Source: Arsenophonus sp052171895
GTDB taxonomy: Bacteria; Pseudomonadota; Gammaproteobacteria; Enterobacterales; Enterobacteriaceae
Length of the DNA stretch: 60,694 nt
NCBI GenBank assembly: GCA_052171895.1
Contig: JBQMRN010000009.1
Location: forward strand, 1-60,694
Direction: 5' to 3'
Within the stretch, counting starts at the first letter, position 1. Each line of letters opens with the position of its first letter. The notes below the pieces were generated by a model that was given only the letters and a program-made list of their open reading frames with translations, had not been told where the DNA came from and searched no databases. Made by a program: the position numbers and the translations under genes. Shown here one piece after another: positions 1 to 11,226 of this stretch.

Positions 1-303
1 ATAACTTCCCATCAGGGAACTGTGGGGCGTCAATAAGAACAACGCATCCGATTGAATCGCCTTTTTACGACACTGAGGCTACCAAAGCCAAGACACGCGA
101 AGAAGAACTCTGTGGTTCGAAAACAACCATTTCAATGCTATTTAACCTTCTACAGTCTGCTTAGAAACGCTGGAACCACCTAAAGGATTTGACCTCCTGA
201 ACCTGGTACTAAACTCCGTGCAATTTATTTAAGGGTAGAGAATAAAATTACGAAACATAAGAGCGCGGAGCCGGACCCAATACATTAGATTTGATAATAA
301 CTC
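1..303 (+). mobile_element. IS256-family element, 3' end fragment
   Basis: The window opens inside a dead IS256-family copy. Broken frames resemble the C-terminal end of an IS256 mutator transposase (NPIES-like region, then a lysine- and arginine-rich stretch, then a VNNVQFKDGEQ-like tail). It ends with the right terminal sequence seen at every other copy here, which on the reverse strand reads roughly GTTATTAGCAAATCTAGTGT. Frames are interrupted by stops and indels, so no transposase can be made. Confidence 0.85.
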
Positions 304-397
304 TTAAATAGTTATAAACATTTAATTCAGATTAAATAACAAATAAAAAATATAATAATTATTATTTATTAATATTTTATTTTTAGATAAACCTTAC

Positions 398-1468
398 TTA
401 TTGATGATATTGCTCTGATAATTTATAGACTGAATTAATAAAATTTTTAACATGGTCAGGTGAAATATCTTGGTGAATGCCATGACCTAAATTAAAAACA
501 TGGCCAGTAGCACCTTGACCAAATTGCTTTAAAATTATTTTAACTTCAAATTAATACGTTCTTTTGATTCATATCCTACAGAAGGATCCATATTTCCCTG
601 TAATGCAATCTTATCTGCAACACGAGAGCGAGCATTTTCAATATCTGTCATCCAGTCGATACCTAGTGCGTCACAACCGGTCGCAGCTATTGCCGTCTCT
701 AACCATTAGCCACCACCTTTAGTAAATAACGTCACTGGAACTTTACGATCCTCATATTCTCGTAGTAGATCATCAATGATCTGATGCATGTAATGTAAAG
801 AAAATTAATGGTAATCAGGCCTAGTTAATACACCACCCCAATTATCAAAATCATTACTGATTGAGCACTAGCTCGGATTTGAGCATTTAAATAGAGAACG
901 ATACTTTGAGCAAACTTATCCAATAATAAATGTAACGCTTTTGGCTCGGTATACATCATCTTCTTAATATAGGTAAAAGCCTTACTACTTCGTCCTTCAA
1001 CAATATAAGTTGCAAATGTACATGGACTATCAGAAAAACCGATTAATGATACTTTTCCTTGTAGGGCCTTACGGATAGCGCGTACAGCATTCATTACGTA
1101 AACCAATTCTTGCTCAGGATCCAGGAATTGGCAGTTTCTTTATATCAGCCAAACAACCAATAGAACGTTGAAACATAGGTCATTCTCTGGTTGAAAATAA
1201 AGACCTAGCCACATCGTATTAGGAATAGTAAGAATATCTGAAAAAAGGATTGCTGCATCTAATGGAAAACGATATAACGGTTGTAATATCACTTCACAGG
1301 CTAACTTGGTATTTTTGTATAATGAGAGAAAATCACTGACTTGCTGACGAATTTTCGATATTCAGGTAAATAACGACCTCCCTGGCGCATCATCCATACT
1401 GGAGTTATATCAACAACAGGCTGCCGTAATATCGCACGTAAGTAGCGATCGTTTGTTAATGCAGACAT
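398..1468 (-). pseudogene. hemE: hemE pseudogene (uroporphyrinogen decarboxylase)
   Basis: HemE decarboxylates the four acetate side chains of uroporphyrinogen III to give coproporphyrinogen III in heme synthesis. On the minus strand the family start MSALTNDRYL is readable at 1468, followed by QPVDITPVWMMRQGGRYLPEYR-like sequence. The C-terminus reads FINSVYKLSEQYHQ and stops at 398. The middle survives only as a 93-codon open piece (825-1106, FSDSPCTFATYIVEG). Frame changes and stops near 540, 820, 1110 and 1360 break the gene. It lies directly downstream of nudC, as in enterobacteria. Identity is secure; function is almost certainly lost, which implies a blocked heme pathway unless another copy exists. 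Confidence 0.93.
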
Positions 1469-1578
1469 CATTAGCTCCATTAAATTAGGAATAAGAAATT
1501 ATTAATTATCATCGGGTATTTGCCTTTTTATTGTTACTTATGATCAGGAACAACTTAGATATAGCGTGATTAATATTA

Positions 1579-2350
1579 TTAATCATACGAATTATTATTT
1601 TCTTGTTGGTATAAAGCTAGTGTATCTTCAATTAAATGACGAGCAAGCAATGGAGTATCAAAAGGCGGTATGAGAAGTAATGTATCATGATGATAAAGTT
1701 CTGCACTAATTAACTCATCAGGATTAACCTGGATTTTAGCACTAACATAATCAGGCAGAAAACTTATCATTAATGAATAAGGAAAAGGTCATGGCTATGA
1801 AGCGATATAACGAATATTGTTAATGAGAATATTACTTTCTTCTTTTACTTCCCTTTTTATCGCTTCTTCAATAGTTTATCTACTTCAATAAATCCTGCTA
1901 ATACGGTAAATATTAGCTTTTTTTATGACCCTAATGTTGCGAAAATGAGATATGATCAGCGCACCGAATAGCAAGAATAATGCAGGATGAAATTTTCGGA
2001 TAATAGCGCTCATGACAATGACTAGAGACAAGCATCCCCATTCGTTTAAACTTGACTATTATTTTATTGCCGAAATATCCGCAATAATAGTGCGAACGAT
2101 AAAACTCTATCAATTAAATACCGCGTCCAATTAGTTTAAATAGCTCCTCATCTTGGCTGGCAAAATCCGTCCAAGCTAACATATATCCGTTGGTGATTTG
2201 CTATAATTAATCAAATCGTTTCATCCTGCTATTTAGCAATTAGAGTTGCTTCTTTTCCTACTAATGACCAAAATTTAGCAAAACCTTTCGGCAAATATCA
2301 CTATTTAGTAAGCAAATTTAAGCACCATAACTAACAAACCACCAACCTGT
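1579..2350 (-). pseudogene. nudC: nudC pseudogene (NADH/NAD-capped RNA pyrophosphatase)
   Basis: NudC is a Nudix hydrolase that cleaves NADH and NAD-capped RNA. The minus strand shows a family-like N-terminus (a GWWVVSY-type segment near 2330), then IEFYRSHYYCGYFG near 2100, where one of the zinc-binding cysteines is replaced, then SSHCHERYYPKISSCIILAIR. The C-terminal piece (1579-1770) reads MISFLPDYVSAKIQVNPDELISAE and ends normally. The Nudix box region near 1790-1930 is scrambled by frameshifts and stops. hemE follows immediately downstream, the enterobacterial order. Clearly a pseudogene. Confidence 0.92.
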
Positions 2351-2559
2351 TTTTATTCCTGTTAATTATTTTTTATTCATATAGCTCAGTTCTTCTATAT
2401 CTTATTGATTTGTAAATTTTAAAATTATGCCTTACTTAATCCTAATGAATATAGGCTAATTCATTTTCATCAATATCTAATATCTATTCTGATTAACAGT
2501 TATTTAATGAAAAAGTTATCCATTAGCAGTTTTGTTATCTCTATATGAACGCATGCTTG

Positions 2560-3850
2560 TTTGCAAGACATCCAAAATTCAGATATTGACGATATAGTTG
2601 CAGTTCTATATCTAGCTTTGTTGGAGACGTTGCGGCTTGGCCTCTATTGTGTAATACGCTGACTCGCACCTTATTCTCCTAAGTAGGTTTAATGTCAAGA
2701 AACAATCCAGGTTTAGGAAGTCCAGCTCTTACCTATCGTTGTCATCACTACGATTGCCTACGCAAGAACCTTTTAGCATTCACCATTAATATTTAAAAAA
2801 GTTAATGTTTATCAACGCATATTACTAAAAACACTCTGACACTGAGGTGTTTTTTGTCGTAGCTCTGATCATTGGCCACAAAAAGTTAACACTTGTACGC
2901 GCTATTTTGTTAGCCATTCCGAGCACCTCTACGATGATTGGCTGCCTTTTTATTAGGACTGTAACTCAAGGGGACGACGGGGTTTTTGCCAGTAGTATGG
3001 ATGGCATAACCTTACCATGGATAAATAACCTCGCAAATAGGGTACATTACCACGTTTGCTGATATCCACTAGCGCGATATAAGCAGAAAACTCTCACCCT
3101 GACTAGAACGCATTAGTATTCACAATTGCGGTAACTGCAGCAGTGGTAATAAGCAGCACACAATATCGAATATTTGCATAATTCGCTAACCAATGCATAG
3201 TTCTGTTTTGCCCAGGGCAAGTAACTACTCTTCTATAGCAATTATTTGAATATCAATGTTACCGAATAGTCAATACTGCTATTCAATCTAGTAAATCAGG
3301 AATGCCGGCAGGTCTTCATTCAAACGATCAAGCACTTTTGGCATACTCTTATTTAATGACATCCTCCACCATTATATACCGTTTCGCCAAACTCTGATAA
3401 TACTCCATGTACCCTGTTAATCTGGGCCGTTCGAAATTTCACCAGGTATCGGCGCATCTTATGTAGAGATAATAGAGTCTATTACTATTCACTTTTGACG
3501 GAAATCGCTTTACTTGATTGTTAAATCCGCCATATAGACAGCGCGAGTATCCATAATGTTATTTTTATTACCCATTACAAACCTTTTGACGAATTTTTAC
3601 TTTGAAATAATCAAACTTTCTGCCCAAGTTTTTTCAGTTCATGAGCTCAATACTGAGAACCCATCCAAAGCCTTCCATGTCAAATAAGACAAGGTTCACG
3701 ATTACTGAAATATTCTAATAAAGCATTTTACTTAACTCGTTTATCTATAATTTCACCTGTATTCTCATTAATAAAATAGATCTGCATCAGATATTTTGCA
3801 ATATCAACACCAACAGGGGTTATATTTCATATCGTGGATCCTCTAGTTAT
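2560..3850 (-). mobile_element. Decayed IS110-family element
   Basis: Minus-strand fragments match an IS110-family (DEDD plus serine) transposase. The start at 3830 reads MKYNPCWC-like with frame breaks (family: MKITPVGVDIAK). A segment near 3590-3660 resembles AESLIISK-KFVKRFVMGNKNNIMDTRAV. The C-terminal end near 2960-2840 reads IIVEVLGMANKIARTSVNFLW, matching the family's VVALANKMARTIWA segment. Many frameshifts and stops; no intact ORF. Element ends are not clear, so the outer coordinates are estimates. It occupies the place where rsd would be expected between nudC and the thiC leader; I cannot find rsd remains in 2351-2560. Confidence 0.8.
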
Positions 3851-3986
3851 CAAGAGCTTTATGCATCCCGTATTAGGCACCATGATTCAGAAGTCTGCGA
3901 AGATTCACACTTTCCATGCTAAGTCCTTCGCCATGGTTAAATAGTTGGGATGCATTCATTACATTCTCTTATATACCGATATCATC

Positions 3987-4093
3987 TTGTTGGAATACCT
4001 AGTAGGTTCAACAGTACCAGTACCTATAGGATGAGACCGTTAATTTGGAATTTGCGGAACCTGATCAGGCTAATACCTAAGCAGGAGACAACG
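3987..4093 (+). promoter_or_regulatory. Remnant TPP riboswitch (thiC leader)
   Basis: The stretch matches the thiamine pyrophosphate-sensing leader of enterobacterial thiC. It has GTTGGAATACC for the 5' side of the aptamer, then GATGAGACCG (the CUGAGA pyrimidine-sensor loop, with the first C lost and GATGAGA here), then GCGGAACCTGATCAGGCTA and ATACC (the pyrophosphate-sensor helix and loop), then a degraded closing strand AAGCAGGAGACAACG. The variable stem after the first strand is longer than in E. coli. Position also fits: in E. coli the order is hemE, nudC, rsd, thiC, and here the leader points away from nudC. thiC itself is missing; an IS256 copy begins 9 bases later. Non-functional as a regulator here. 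Confidence 0.88.
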
Positions 4094-4101
4094 TCGTTGG
4101 C

Positions 4102-5396
4102 GAGTTATGCTCATTTCTGGTATATGTTGGTTTTGGAGATGGTGGCATATCAAGCTATTTATTTCGTGAATGATTTCAATATCATTGATATGATATGCCA
4201 TGAAAAATCTACCCTACAGGTATCCGCAAAATAAAATATTACCTGTAATGCCTTGCATGAACTCATCTGTAATGATGCCAAGCCATAGCCAGCTGATAAT
4301 CATCCAGCCGTTGAAGATGACCTCGAACCAATGCTGCTATAACATGTGAGTACCGCCTTTTCCCATCGTCCGTAATGGTTATTTGCTACAGCGAACCATA
4401 TATATAGACTGGTTTGACGATGTTAAGATTTAAGTGCCTAAAGTCAGGGATCGCACTGAGAATGGAATATGGTTCAACTCCTCGTTCCTGCCATCTTATC
4501 TGAAGCATATAAATATCGAATAGTTAGTAGTATATCTGTATATCTGCGAGGTATCTCCAGTTCTGAGTACCTTCAGCAGACTGAAACAGCAATAGCTTAA
4601 AGAGCACAGACAATGTGCTGCCTACGGGATTTAAGCAATGTGCGCTACATTTATTTCTTGGCCGATGCTATATATAGTCGTCAGGAAAGATGATTGCCTT
4701 TAACTGCTTATCATTATTGGCGTCACTGAGCATGGACGTAGCAAACTTGCCCGAACTTTTCAATGCCCTGCCAATGCGTGGCTTAAACCCTATCTCCCAG
4801 GGCTTGCTACGTAAGACGAAGTGCCATTTGTTTTTGAAATGCAATTGGCAAAAATATTCCCGGACACCAAGTACCAACGCTGCTGGGTCGGTACACAAAA
4901 CAACTAATATGTTTGCTTCACTCCACAAAGGATGCAACCAAAAGGTTAAGGCTAAGCTGCGGAAGGTCTGGCTACCACAGAGAAAGTTGCGATACCGCTA
5001 ATAACACCACCTTAATCTTTTCTTGGTAAGATTTTCAGAAAAATATCCTGAAACAATGAAGAAGCTGGAGAAAGATAGAGAAGAATTGTTTGCATTATAC
5101 GACTTCTTGTCAGCACACTTAGCGTCAATAAAAACAAGCAATTTGATTGAATCCCCTTTTGTAACAATCAGGTTACGAATGGATGGCGACGCCCAAAAAA
5201 CTGTGGTTCGAGAAAATATCCCTTTCAATCTATTTAAGCTGCTATAGTCTGCTCAGAAAGGTGGAACCGGCTAAGGATTATTTGAGCTACTGTGACCCTT
5301 GTGATAAATAACGTCCAATTTAATGATGAAGAACAGATTCATGAAACTTCAGAGTTAAGTAATCTAATTAGGATACACCATATTTACTAATAACTT
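4102..5396 (+). mobile_element. IS256-family copy, full length, inactivated
   Basis: The left end reads GTTATGCTCATTTCTGGTAT and the right end is the complement of the family's GTTATTAGC-type terminus, giving about 1.3 kb, the normal IS256 size. Transposase fragments include LPELFNALPMRGLNPISQG-like sequence (4690-5001) and FSEKYPETMKKLEKDREELF plus SNLIESPFVTIRLR (5023-5247). Several frameshifts separate them. It lies immediately after the TPP aptamer and removed the thiC coding region or its remains. Confidence 0.9.
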
Positions 5397-5586
5397 CGCT
5401 AAGTTATGGATATCCCATAACGCCTATCCAAATAGGCACAGGCTCTCTGTTGGCCTTAAGACCAGCTCTGATTTTATATGTTGATAATTGCATTACAATG
5501 GAGCCTCATCTCATCATCATAATATTTTAATAATAAACTATATCTCTATTGCCATGAATAGAGCTATGTAATGAGGATCTAATAAT
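5397..5586 (-). mobile_element. IS481-family 5' end remnant
   Basis: This stretch is a diverged copy of 14290-14490, the upstream end of the IS481-type element there. Both share ATAGAG or CTCATCATCAT-type blocks, CAGGCTCTCT, GCCATGAATA and a terminal ATGAGGATCT. Only about 190 bases remain, cut on the left by the IS256 copy. No coding capacity. Confidence 0.65.
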
Positions 5587-5627
5587 GATTAGGGACTAAA
5601 TAATTAGTATATCAATAAAATTGAGTA

Positions 5628-5655
5628 GCGTAGAATAGCACATTCTACGCTTTTT
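5628..5655. terminator. Rho-independent terminator hairpin
   Basis: A perfect 9-bp stem GCGTAGAAT / ATTCTACGC with a 5-base AGCAC loop is followed directly by TTTTT. It lies 157 bases upstream of fadR on the plus strand. In E. coli fadR is preceded by the divergent nhaB, so this may once have served a neighbouring transcript; no gene that would use it remains. Confidence 0.75.
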
Positions 5656-5811
5656 ATGGTAGAAATTAAAAGAATGATTATCCTCATTAAGGATAAATTA
5701 TGTTAAGTCTTTATGGTCAAATTAATATTTCTTAATAAACTCGGCTACCTCAAAGTTTTTCATTCTGATATTATCTCATTTTAATGATAAAAATTTTTTA
5801 GGAAAGAAAAT

Positions 5812-6495
5812 ATGATTATTAGAGCATAAACTCCTGCTAATCTTGCAGAAGAGTATATTGTTAAAAGTATTTGGAATAACCATTTTCCTCCGGGTTTAAT
5901 TTTACCCGCAGAACGTGAACTGTCGGAGTTAATTGGAGTAACGAGAACAACATTACGAGAAGTTTTACAGCGCCTTGCTAGAGACGGTTGGCTAACTATT
6001 CAGTATGGAAAACCAACTAAAGTAAACAATTTTTGGGAAACATCAGGACTTAACATTTTAGAAACGATAGCTCGGTTAGATCACAGTTGTGCACCAAAAC
6101 TGGTTGAAGATTTATTATATGTTAGAACTAATATTTCGGCTATTTTTATTCGAACTGCCTTTCGTAAAAATAAAAAATCATTAGAAATATTATCAATAAG
6201 AGCAAATATAGAAGATGCTTCTGAAGCATTTAGTACAGTTGACTATAATATTTTTCGTGGGCTAGCATTTGTTTCTGATAATCCTATTTATGGTTTGATT
6301 CTAAATGGTTTAAAAGGATTATATACCCGAGTTGGTCGTTACTATTTTTCTGATCCTAAAGCGCGTCAACTTGCTTATAATTTTTACCATGATTTATCTA
6401 AAATATGTGAACAGGAAAACAATGATCTAGTGTTAGATCGTGTTCGTAGTTATGGCAAAGATAGTGATAATATTTGGCGTGAGATGAACGCTTAG
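5812..6495 (+). pseudogene. fadR: fadR, fatty-acid regulator, one early stop and cut tail
   Basis: FadR is a GntR-family acyl-CoA-responsive regulator that represses beta-oxidation genes and activates fabA/fabB. From ATG at 5812 (AGGAAAG ribosome site upstream) the reading is MIIRA, then TAA at 5827-5829 where the family has glutamine (CAA to TAA). After that the frame is open and well conserved to 6495: winged-helix segment ERELSELIGVTRTTLREVLQ, then GKPTKVNNFWETSGLNILET, then the acyl-CoA domain with DYNIFRGLAF and NPIYGLILNGLKGLYTR. The last dozen or so residues are replaced because IS256 inserted at about 6493. No ATG, GTG or TTG restart lies close after the stop. Probably a young pseudogene; the only internal lesion is the nonsense codon. 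Confidence 0.93.
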
Positions 6496-7082
6496 TTATG
6501 CTCATTTCTTGTATATAGGGTTTCAGAGATGGTGGTGTACCCTATTGATTGATTTCGTAAATAATTTCAATAACAGAGAGATGATATGCTATAAAAATCT
6601 ATCCTACAGGTATCCGCAAAACCAGATATTACCTGTGATCCCTTGCATGAACTCATAAGTAATAGTACAAGGCACCTGATATCCCACCTGCCATTAAGGT
6701 TGAACTCGAATCCATACTGGGACCATGCTGAACGCCGCCATCTCGAGAGGCATCCATGCCGTCATCTGTAACGATTATTTATCACACCGAACTATACAGA
6801 CTGCTATTGGCGATGTTGAGATTAAAGTGCTTAAAGTCAAGGATTTTAGCGATAACGGAATATGCTTCAACATCTTGTTACTACCACCTTATCTGAAGCA
6901 TGAAAAATCTCGAAAGTTGCCACCATATCATAGCTGCTATTATCTACGTGGCATCACCCAGGTGATTTTCATGAAGCCATGGTGGTGACTGCTTCTCAGT
7001 TTAAAAACATATGCTCCTCTCTCCTATACACAATAAGCAGACTAAAACAGCAATGGCTTGAAGCGCACAGGCAATGAATGGT
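6493..7082 (+). mobile_element. IS256-family copy, left half
   Basis: Starts with TTAGTTATGCTCATTTCTTG at the fadR 3' end. Fragments resemble the IS256 transposase N-terminal half (RGIHAVICNDYLSHRTIQTAIGDV at 6725-6988, then YYLRGITQVIFMK-like). The copy is interrupted at about 7083 by an IS91-family element and resumes near 9126. Confidence 0.85.
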
Positions 7083-9100
7083 GCATGGTTAGAAAATTGA
7101 ATTACTCTTTAAGTGAAGAAAAAAGCTCCCCATTATCTCTCAAAGGAGATGGACTAGATTTAGTATTGATCTATTGTAAGTTAAAGTTTAATTAAAGTGT
7201 GTATTCTTTGACCTAATGCACTAATTTTATAGGCATAATAACCATAGATTTAGCTTAATAAGCATTGTTTTTCTATTTTTTATGCATTCTTTCTGATAAG
7301 AATTCCGTTGCCTGTTTGCTAAGCGCTAAGGTAAACGTCGATAAAAAGTAACCTGTGTCGCTACACAGAATCCATTTGTACCAATTCTGTACGCAGGAAT
7401 TCTTTCATCAGAACGGCGAACTCCGGTTTTTCGATTTTTTTGCTGGCCGGCATCCCTGTGCCTTATACTTATACACCTTCGGTAATAGTGTGCCTCGGTT
7501 AGAATTCGATAAAAAACCATAGTTAAGGCACCATCTTAAAATACTTTTCCGGAATATAGCTAATATAGCGTCCAATCATCTCTTCCTGCGTCAGGGGTCT
7601 GCTCCTGCTTAGTCCGCGGGGTGGTCATAGTTAATGATAAGCACTCCCCAGTTAATGCCGCAGTTTTGATGTTGGGAAATACCTCACATGGGTGAGGGGG
7701 GCCGTCGTTTAAAGAGTAACGCTAGAAGCAAGGTATTTCAGGCTATGCCACATACATTTCGTCTTTTTACAGAAGTGCACTTTTCAATAACGTCCATTCT
7801 GTACATTCAGAAGGCTGCCACTACTTGCTAGCACGAATATGCCAAGACCAGGAAGAACTGACTGGGATTTATCAGGTCATACCTGTGATGCAGCACTCAG
7901 ATGATACCCATCGCTAGATTTCTTCGAGCGTTTTTTGAAGAACAGGCTCATCCCCCTATACAGCATGTTTAATATCCAGACTGCTACGTGGGACTGAGAC
8001 ATGAGCATCCGAATGTTGATTTAGTTTTCAACCAATAAGTGTACACAATGCATAAAAATAACAATTTTATACCCTGTTTACGTATTCATTCAGCATAGTC
8101 CAAGGTTAGCGCACGAAACAGGCGTTGAATAGCTACAAGTTATTGTTGAAAATGCCAAAGAAAATATGGCATGCTGAAAGTAATGTGTTATGATTAGCAG
8201 TCAGGTAAAATATAAACCTGCTATACTAATCAGTGCTTTAGTAGCTTTGAGCCTGCATGATATCTGCAGGCTTTTAACTTACAAATTTAGCAGAAAAATG
8301 GCGCTGAAAACCTTTAGGAAAGGTACAGCAATATAGCGGCGGACACCCCATGGCACAAGTTTCCACAGGCAAGGATTAGCTCGACAAATATATGGATCTA
8401 CAGCTACAGAAGTTGACACTTTCACTGTATTTTTCAAGAAATTTATTCAAGGCATTATCAATGCTGAAAAGCAGATTAGTTTGGCAGAGGATTTATACAT
8501 CTAGGTAAATTATCTTCTAGGTATCTTTTTCCAGAGAAATAGAAATCATCATCCTGTCTGCATTCGTAAGATCTATCAGCCCAGTTAATCTTTATGTTTG
8601 TCCCAGAAAGCCAAGAAGACTTGGAATTATCCCTAGTTCCCTATAGGCGATAAATTCATCAAAAAAGCATACTTTCAGTCATTTCCACCTCAATAAAAGT
8701 TGTATCCAGCGTTATCAGCTTAGCTTGCTCTCCTCTGTAAGATGAGTTGATCAAAACTCAAGATAATCATGACTATAGGCCGGATAATATTTAAGTGTCA
8801 AGAAAAAATTGGGGGCCAAAAAGTCAGACGCCATGCTGTATGACCTCTTTTAAGGTATCATGAAAAATTCAGTCTGTCTATCATCATTAATTTCGGGAGG
8901 AAGATCTCATAAATCGCTTCAAATAATCAGGCAGTGTAAACACGTAAAGTCTCACGTCTTGTCTTCCTGTTTACCCGGTTTAAGCTTCCTAGGAAATTTA
9001 TTTCGAGCCATCTAGATAAATTCCTGAAAAATTAACATATTGCAGATTATAAAATAGTACTCAGATCATAAACATCCCAGGAAGCAGCGTAGCTGAGCTG
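7083..9100 (-). mobile_element. IS91-family element, decayed
   Basis: A repeat of about 2 kb, also present at 22005-23635, 49735-51418 and 55864-57760. On the minus strand the transposase C-terminal half reads YISYIPEKYFKMV, then EKPEFAVLMKEFLRTE, matching the IS91/IS801 rolling-circle transposase tail (HIPARHFKMVRYYGFLSN...KPGFAxLMKxFLRTDPYxC). Upstream pieces near 8230-8360 correspond to the cysteine-rich N-terminus and to CxLKATK-type sequence. Frames are destroyed throughout. It inserted into an older IS256 copy. Confidence 0.8.
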
Positions 9101-9125
9101 CTCACAGCCTCTCCCCCATAGTGGG

Positions 9126-9704
9126 GTACGTTTATTTTTGGAATGCAATGCAAACATATTCTCGGACACGCAGCGCAGCAACGGTGTTGGGTACACAAAA
9201 AGCTAATCTGCTGGCTTCACTCCCAAAAGCATCTAACCGAAAGTTAAGGCTGATAAACTGCAGGAGGTCTGGTTAAAAAGATAGCTACGAGTCGCTAATA
9301 AAGCTCTTGATGTTTTGTTAGCAAGGTTTTCAGCGAAGCATCTCTCCTCCAGCACGATGAAGAAACTGGAGAAAGATCGAAAAAACTGCTTCCATTCTAC
9401 AATTTTCCCTCATCACAGTGGCGTTAATAAGAATGATGAATCCGATTAAATCAGCTTTTACAACAATCAGGCTAGGAAGAAGCCAACGCGCTAAGAACTG
9501 TAGTTCGAGAAAAATAACCATTTCAATGCTACTTAAGATGCTACAGTTTGCTCAGAAAAGTTGAAGTCAGCTCTAGGGGGTTGACCTACTAATGCTATAC
9601 CCTGCTGATAAACTCTGTCCAATTTAAAGATGGGAAACATATTCACTAAGCATCGTAGCGGAGCCTGGAGGTTGATCCAACGTACACCAGATTTGCTAAT
9701 AACT
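9126..9704 (+). mobile_element. IS256-family copy, right half
   Basis: Continuation of the copy that begins at 6493: GGAATGCAATGCAAACATAT, then the conserved region encoding AxxLRLR-like and the right end (CGTACACCAGATTTGCTAAT). Relative to other copies the central part was lost when IS91 arrived or afterwards. The junction with IS91 between about 9090 and 9126 is blurred. Confidence 0.82.
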
Positions 9705-9765
9705 TACTATTGCTATTAACTTAATTTAACAAAAATAATTTTATGACTTTTGATTTTATTAAAAA

Positions 9766-11226
9766 TTACAATAACGGACTAAAAAAATAGCAAATACGTT
9801 CGATAACACGGTTCCATATTGGGCGTTTATTCCAATTCTTATGCATCAGAGGCGTAGAGCGAGCAATGTAATCATATTGAACTAATTTTAGATCGCTACC
9901 AAAGCTTTTATCATCAATAACAACAGTAATTTCAAAATTAAGCCAAAGGCTTCTCATGTCTAGATTAACAGAACCAATTAAACTTAATTCACCATCAACA
10001 GATAAGCTTTTAGTGTGCAAAAGACCATCATTGAACTGATAGATCTTAACGCCTGCTTCTAATAATTCAGAGTAAAATGCTCGGCTTGCCCAACGAACTA
10101 AAAAAGAATTATTCCGATTAGGAATGACCATTAATACTTCAACGCCTCGCATCGCTGCAGTGCAAATAGCATGGATTAGATCATCGCTTGGAACAAAATA
10201 AGGCGTGGTAAGAATCAGCTGTTTACGAGCAGAAAAAATCGCAGTCATTAAAGATTGCTGGATTAATTCTTCTGGAAAACCAGGCCCTGAAGCAATGAGT
10301 TGGGTTGTATGCCCACTAGCTTTTTTAAACGGCATAATATTAATATCAGGAGGAGGAGGAGGAATACGTTGACCTGTTTCCATTTCCCAATCAAAAGCGT
10401 AGATAATACCAAGTGTTGTTGAGACTGGTCCTTCCATCCGAGCGACAATATCTACCCAATGCCCCACATCGGCATTTTGCTTAAAAAAGCGAGGATCAAC
10501 CATATTCATACTGCCCACATAAGAAATATAATTATCAATAATAATTATTTTTCGATGTTGGCGAAGATCCATTCGGCGTAGAAAAAAGCGAAACAAATTT
10601 ACTTTTAGTGATTCTATTAGTTCTATTCCAGCTTCACGCATTTTTTTCGGTTGATGGCTATGAAAAAAAGACCAGCTTCCTGCAGAATCAATCATAATTC
10701 GGCATTTTATACCACGTTTTGCTGCATTAATTAGAGCTTCCATAACTTCATCAACTAACCCTCCATTTTGCCAAATATAAAATACCATTTCGATATTGTA
10801 ATACGCTGAATTAATATCGTGTATAATGGTATTTAAAGCGTCTTGATAATTGGTTAAAAGTTGAATTTTATTACCTTTTACGCCGTCAATTCCTTGTCTT
10901 TTTTCGCAGAGTTCAAATAAAGGTTTTGCTACACGGCTATTTTTTTTACAAAAAATATGTTTAGATTGGTTGAGCTTTTTAAGCCAGGTTTCAACTGAAG
11001 GCCAGATATCCTTTGCTTTAATTACTCGTCGCTTGCCAAAGTGTAACTCACCAAAAGCTAAATAAGCAATAACGCCAACCAATGGAATAATGTAAATAAT
11101 CAATAGCCAAGTTAGGGCAGAAGTCACAGGACGTCGTTTTAATAAAATACGTATAGTAACCGTGGCGATCATTAGCCAATAAAGAAAAAGCACAGCCCAG
11201 TTTAATAAGATATAGACGGTTGCCAT
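9766..11226 (-). CDS. cls: Cardiolipin synthase A
   Basis: Membrane enzyme that condenses two phosphatidylglycerols into cardiolipin plus glycerol. The 486-residue product has exactly the E. coli ClsA length. Two N-terminal membrane segments (about residues 4-27 and 38-60) are followed by two phospholipase-D HKD motifs: HRKIIIID near residue 224 with downstream SMNM, and HTKSLSVD near residue 404 with SVNLD. The C-terminus YFFSPLL is the family ending. The start at 11226 gives the family's METVY-like N-terminus (MATVYILLNW). The frame is fully intact and flanked by IS256 debris on one side and a tonB fragment on the other, as expected from enterobacterial order with kch and yciI lost. Confidence 0.97.
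   Translation of the reverse strand: MATVYILLNWAVLFLYWLMIATVTIRILLKRRPVTSALTWLLIIYIIPLVGVIAYLAFGELHFGKRRVIKAKDIWPSVETWLKKLNQSKHIFCKKNSRVAKPLFELCEKRQGIDGVKGNKIQLLTNYQDALNTIIHDINSAYYNIEMVFYIWQNGGLVDEVMEALINAAKRGIKCRIMIDSAGSWSFFHSHQPKKMREAGIELIESLKVNLFRFFLRRMDLRQHRKIIIIDNYISYVGSMNMVDPRFFKQNADVGHWVDIVARMEGPVSTTLGIIYAFDWEMETGQRIPPPPPDINIMPFKKASGHTTQLIASGPGFPEELIQQSLMTAIFSARKQLILTTPYFVPSDDLIHAICTAAMRGVEVLMVIPNRNNSFLVRWASRAFYSELLEAGVKIYQFNDGLLHTKSLSVDGELSLIGSVNLDMRSLWLNFEITVVIDDKSFGSDLKLVQYDYIARSTPLMHKNWNKRPIWNRVIERICYFFSPLL

Noticed and set aside
2847..3062. 71-codon plus-strand frame starting MFFVVALIIGHKK
   Set aside because: It is the reverse complement of the IS110 transposase C-terminal remains; the minus strand carries the family motif.
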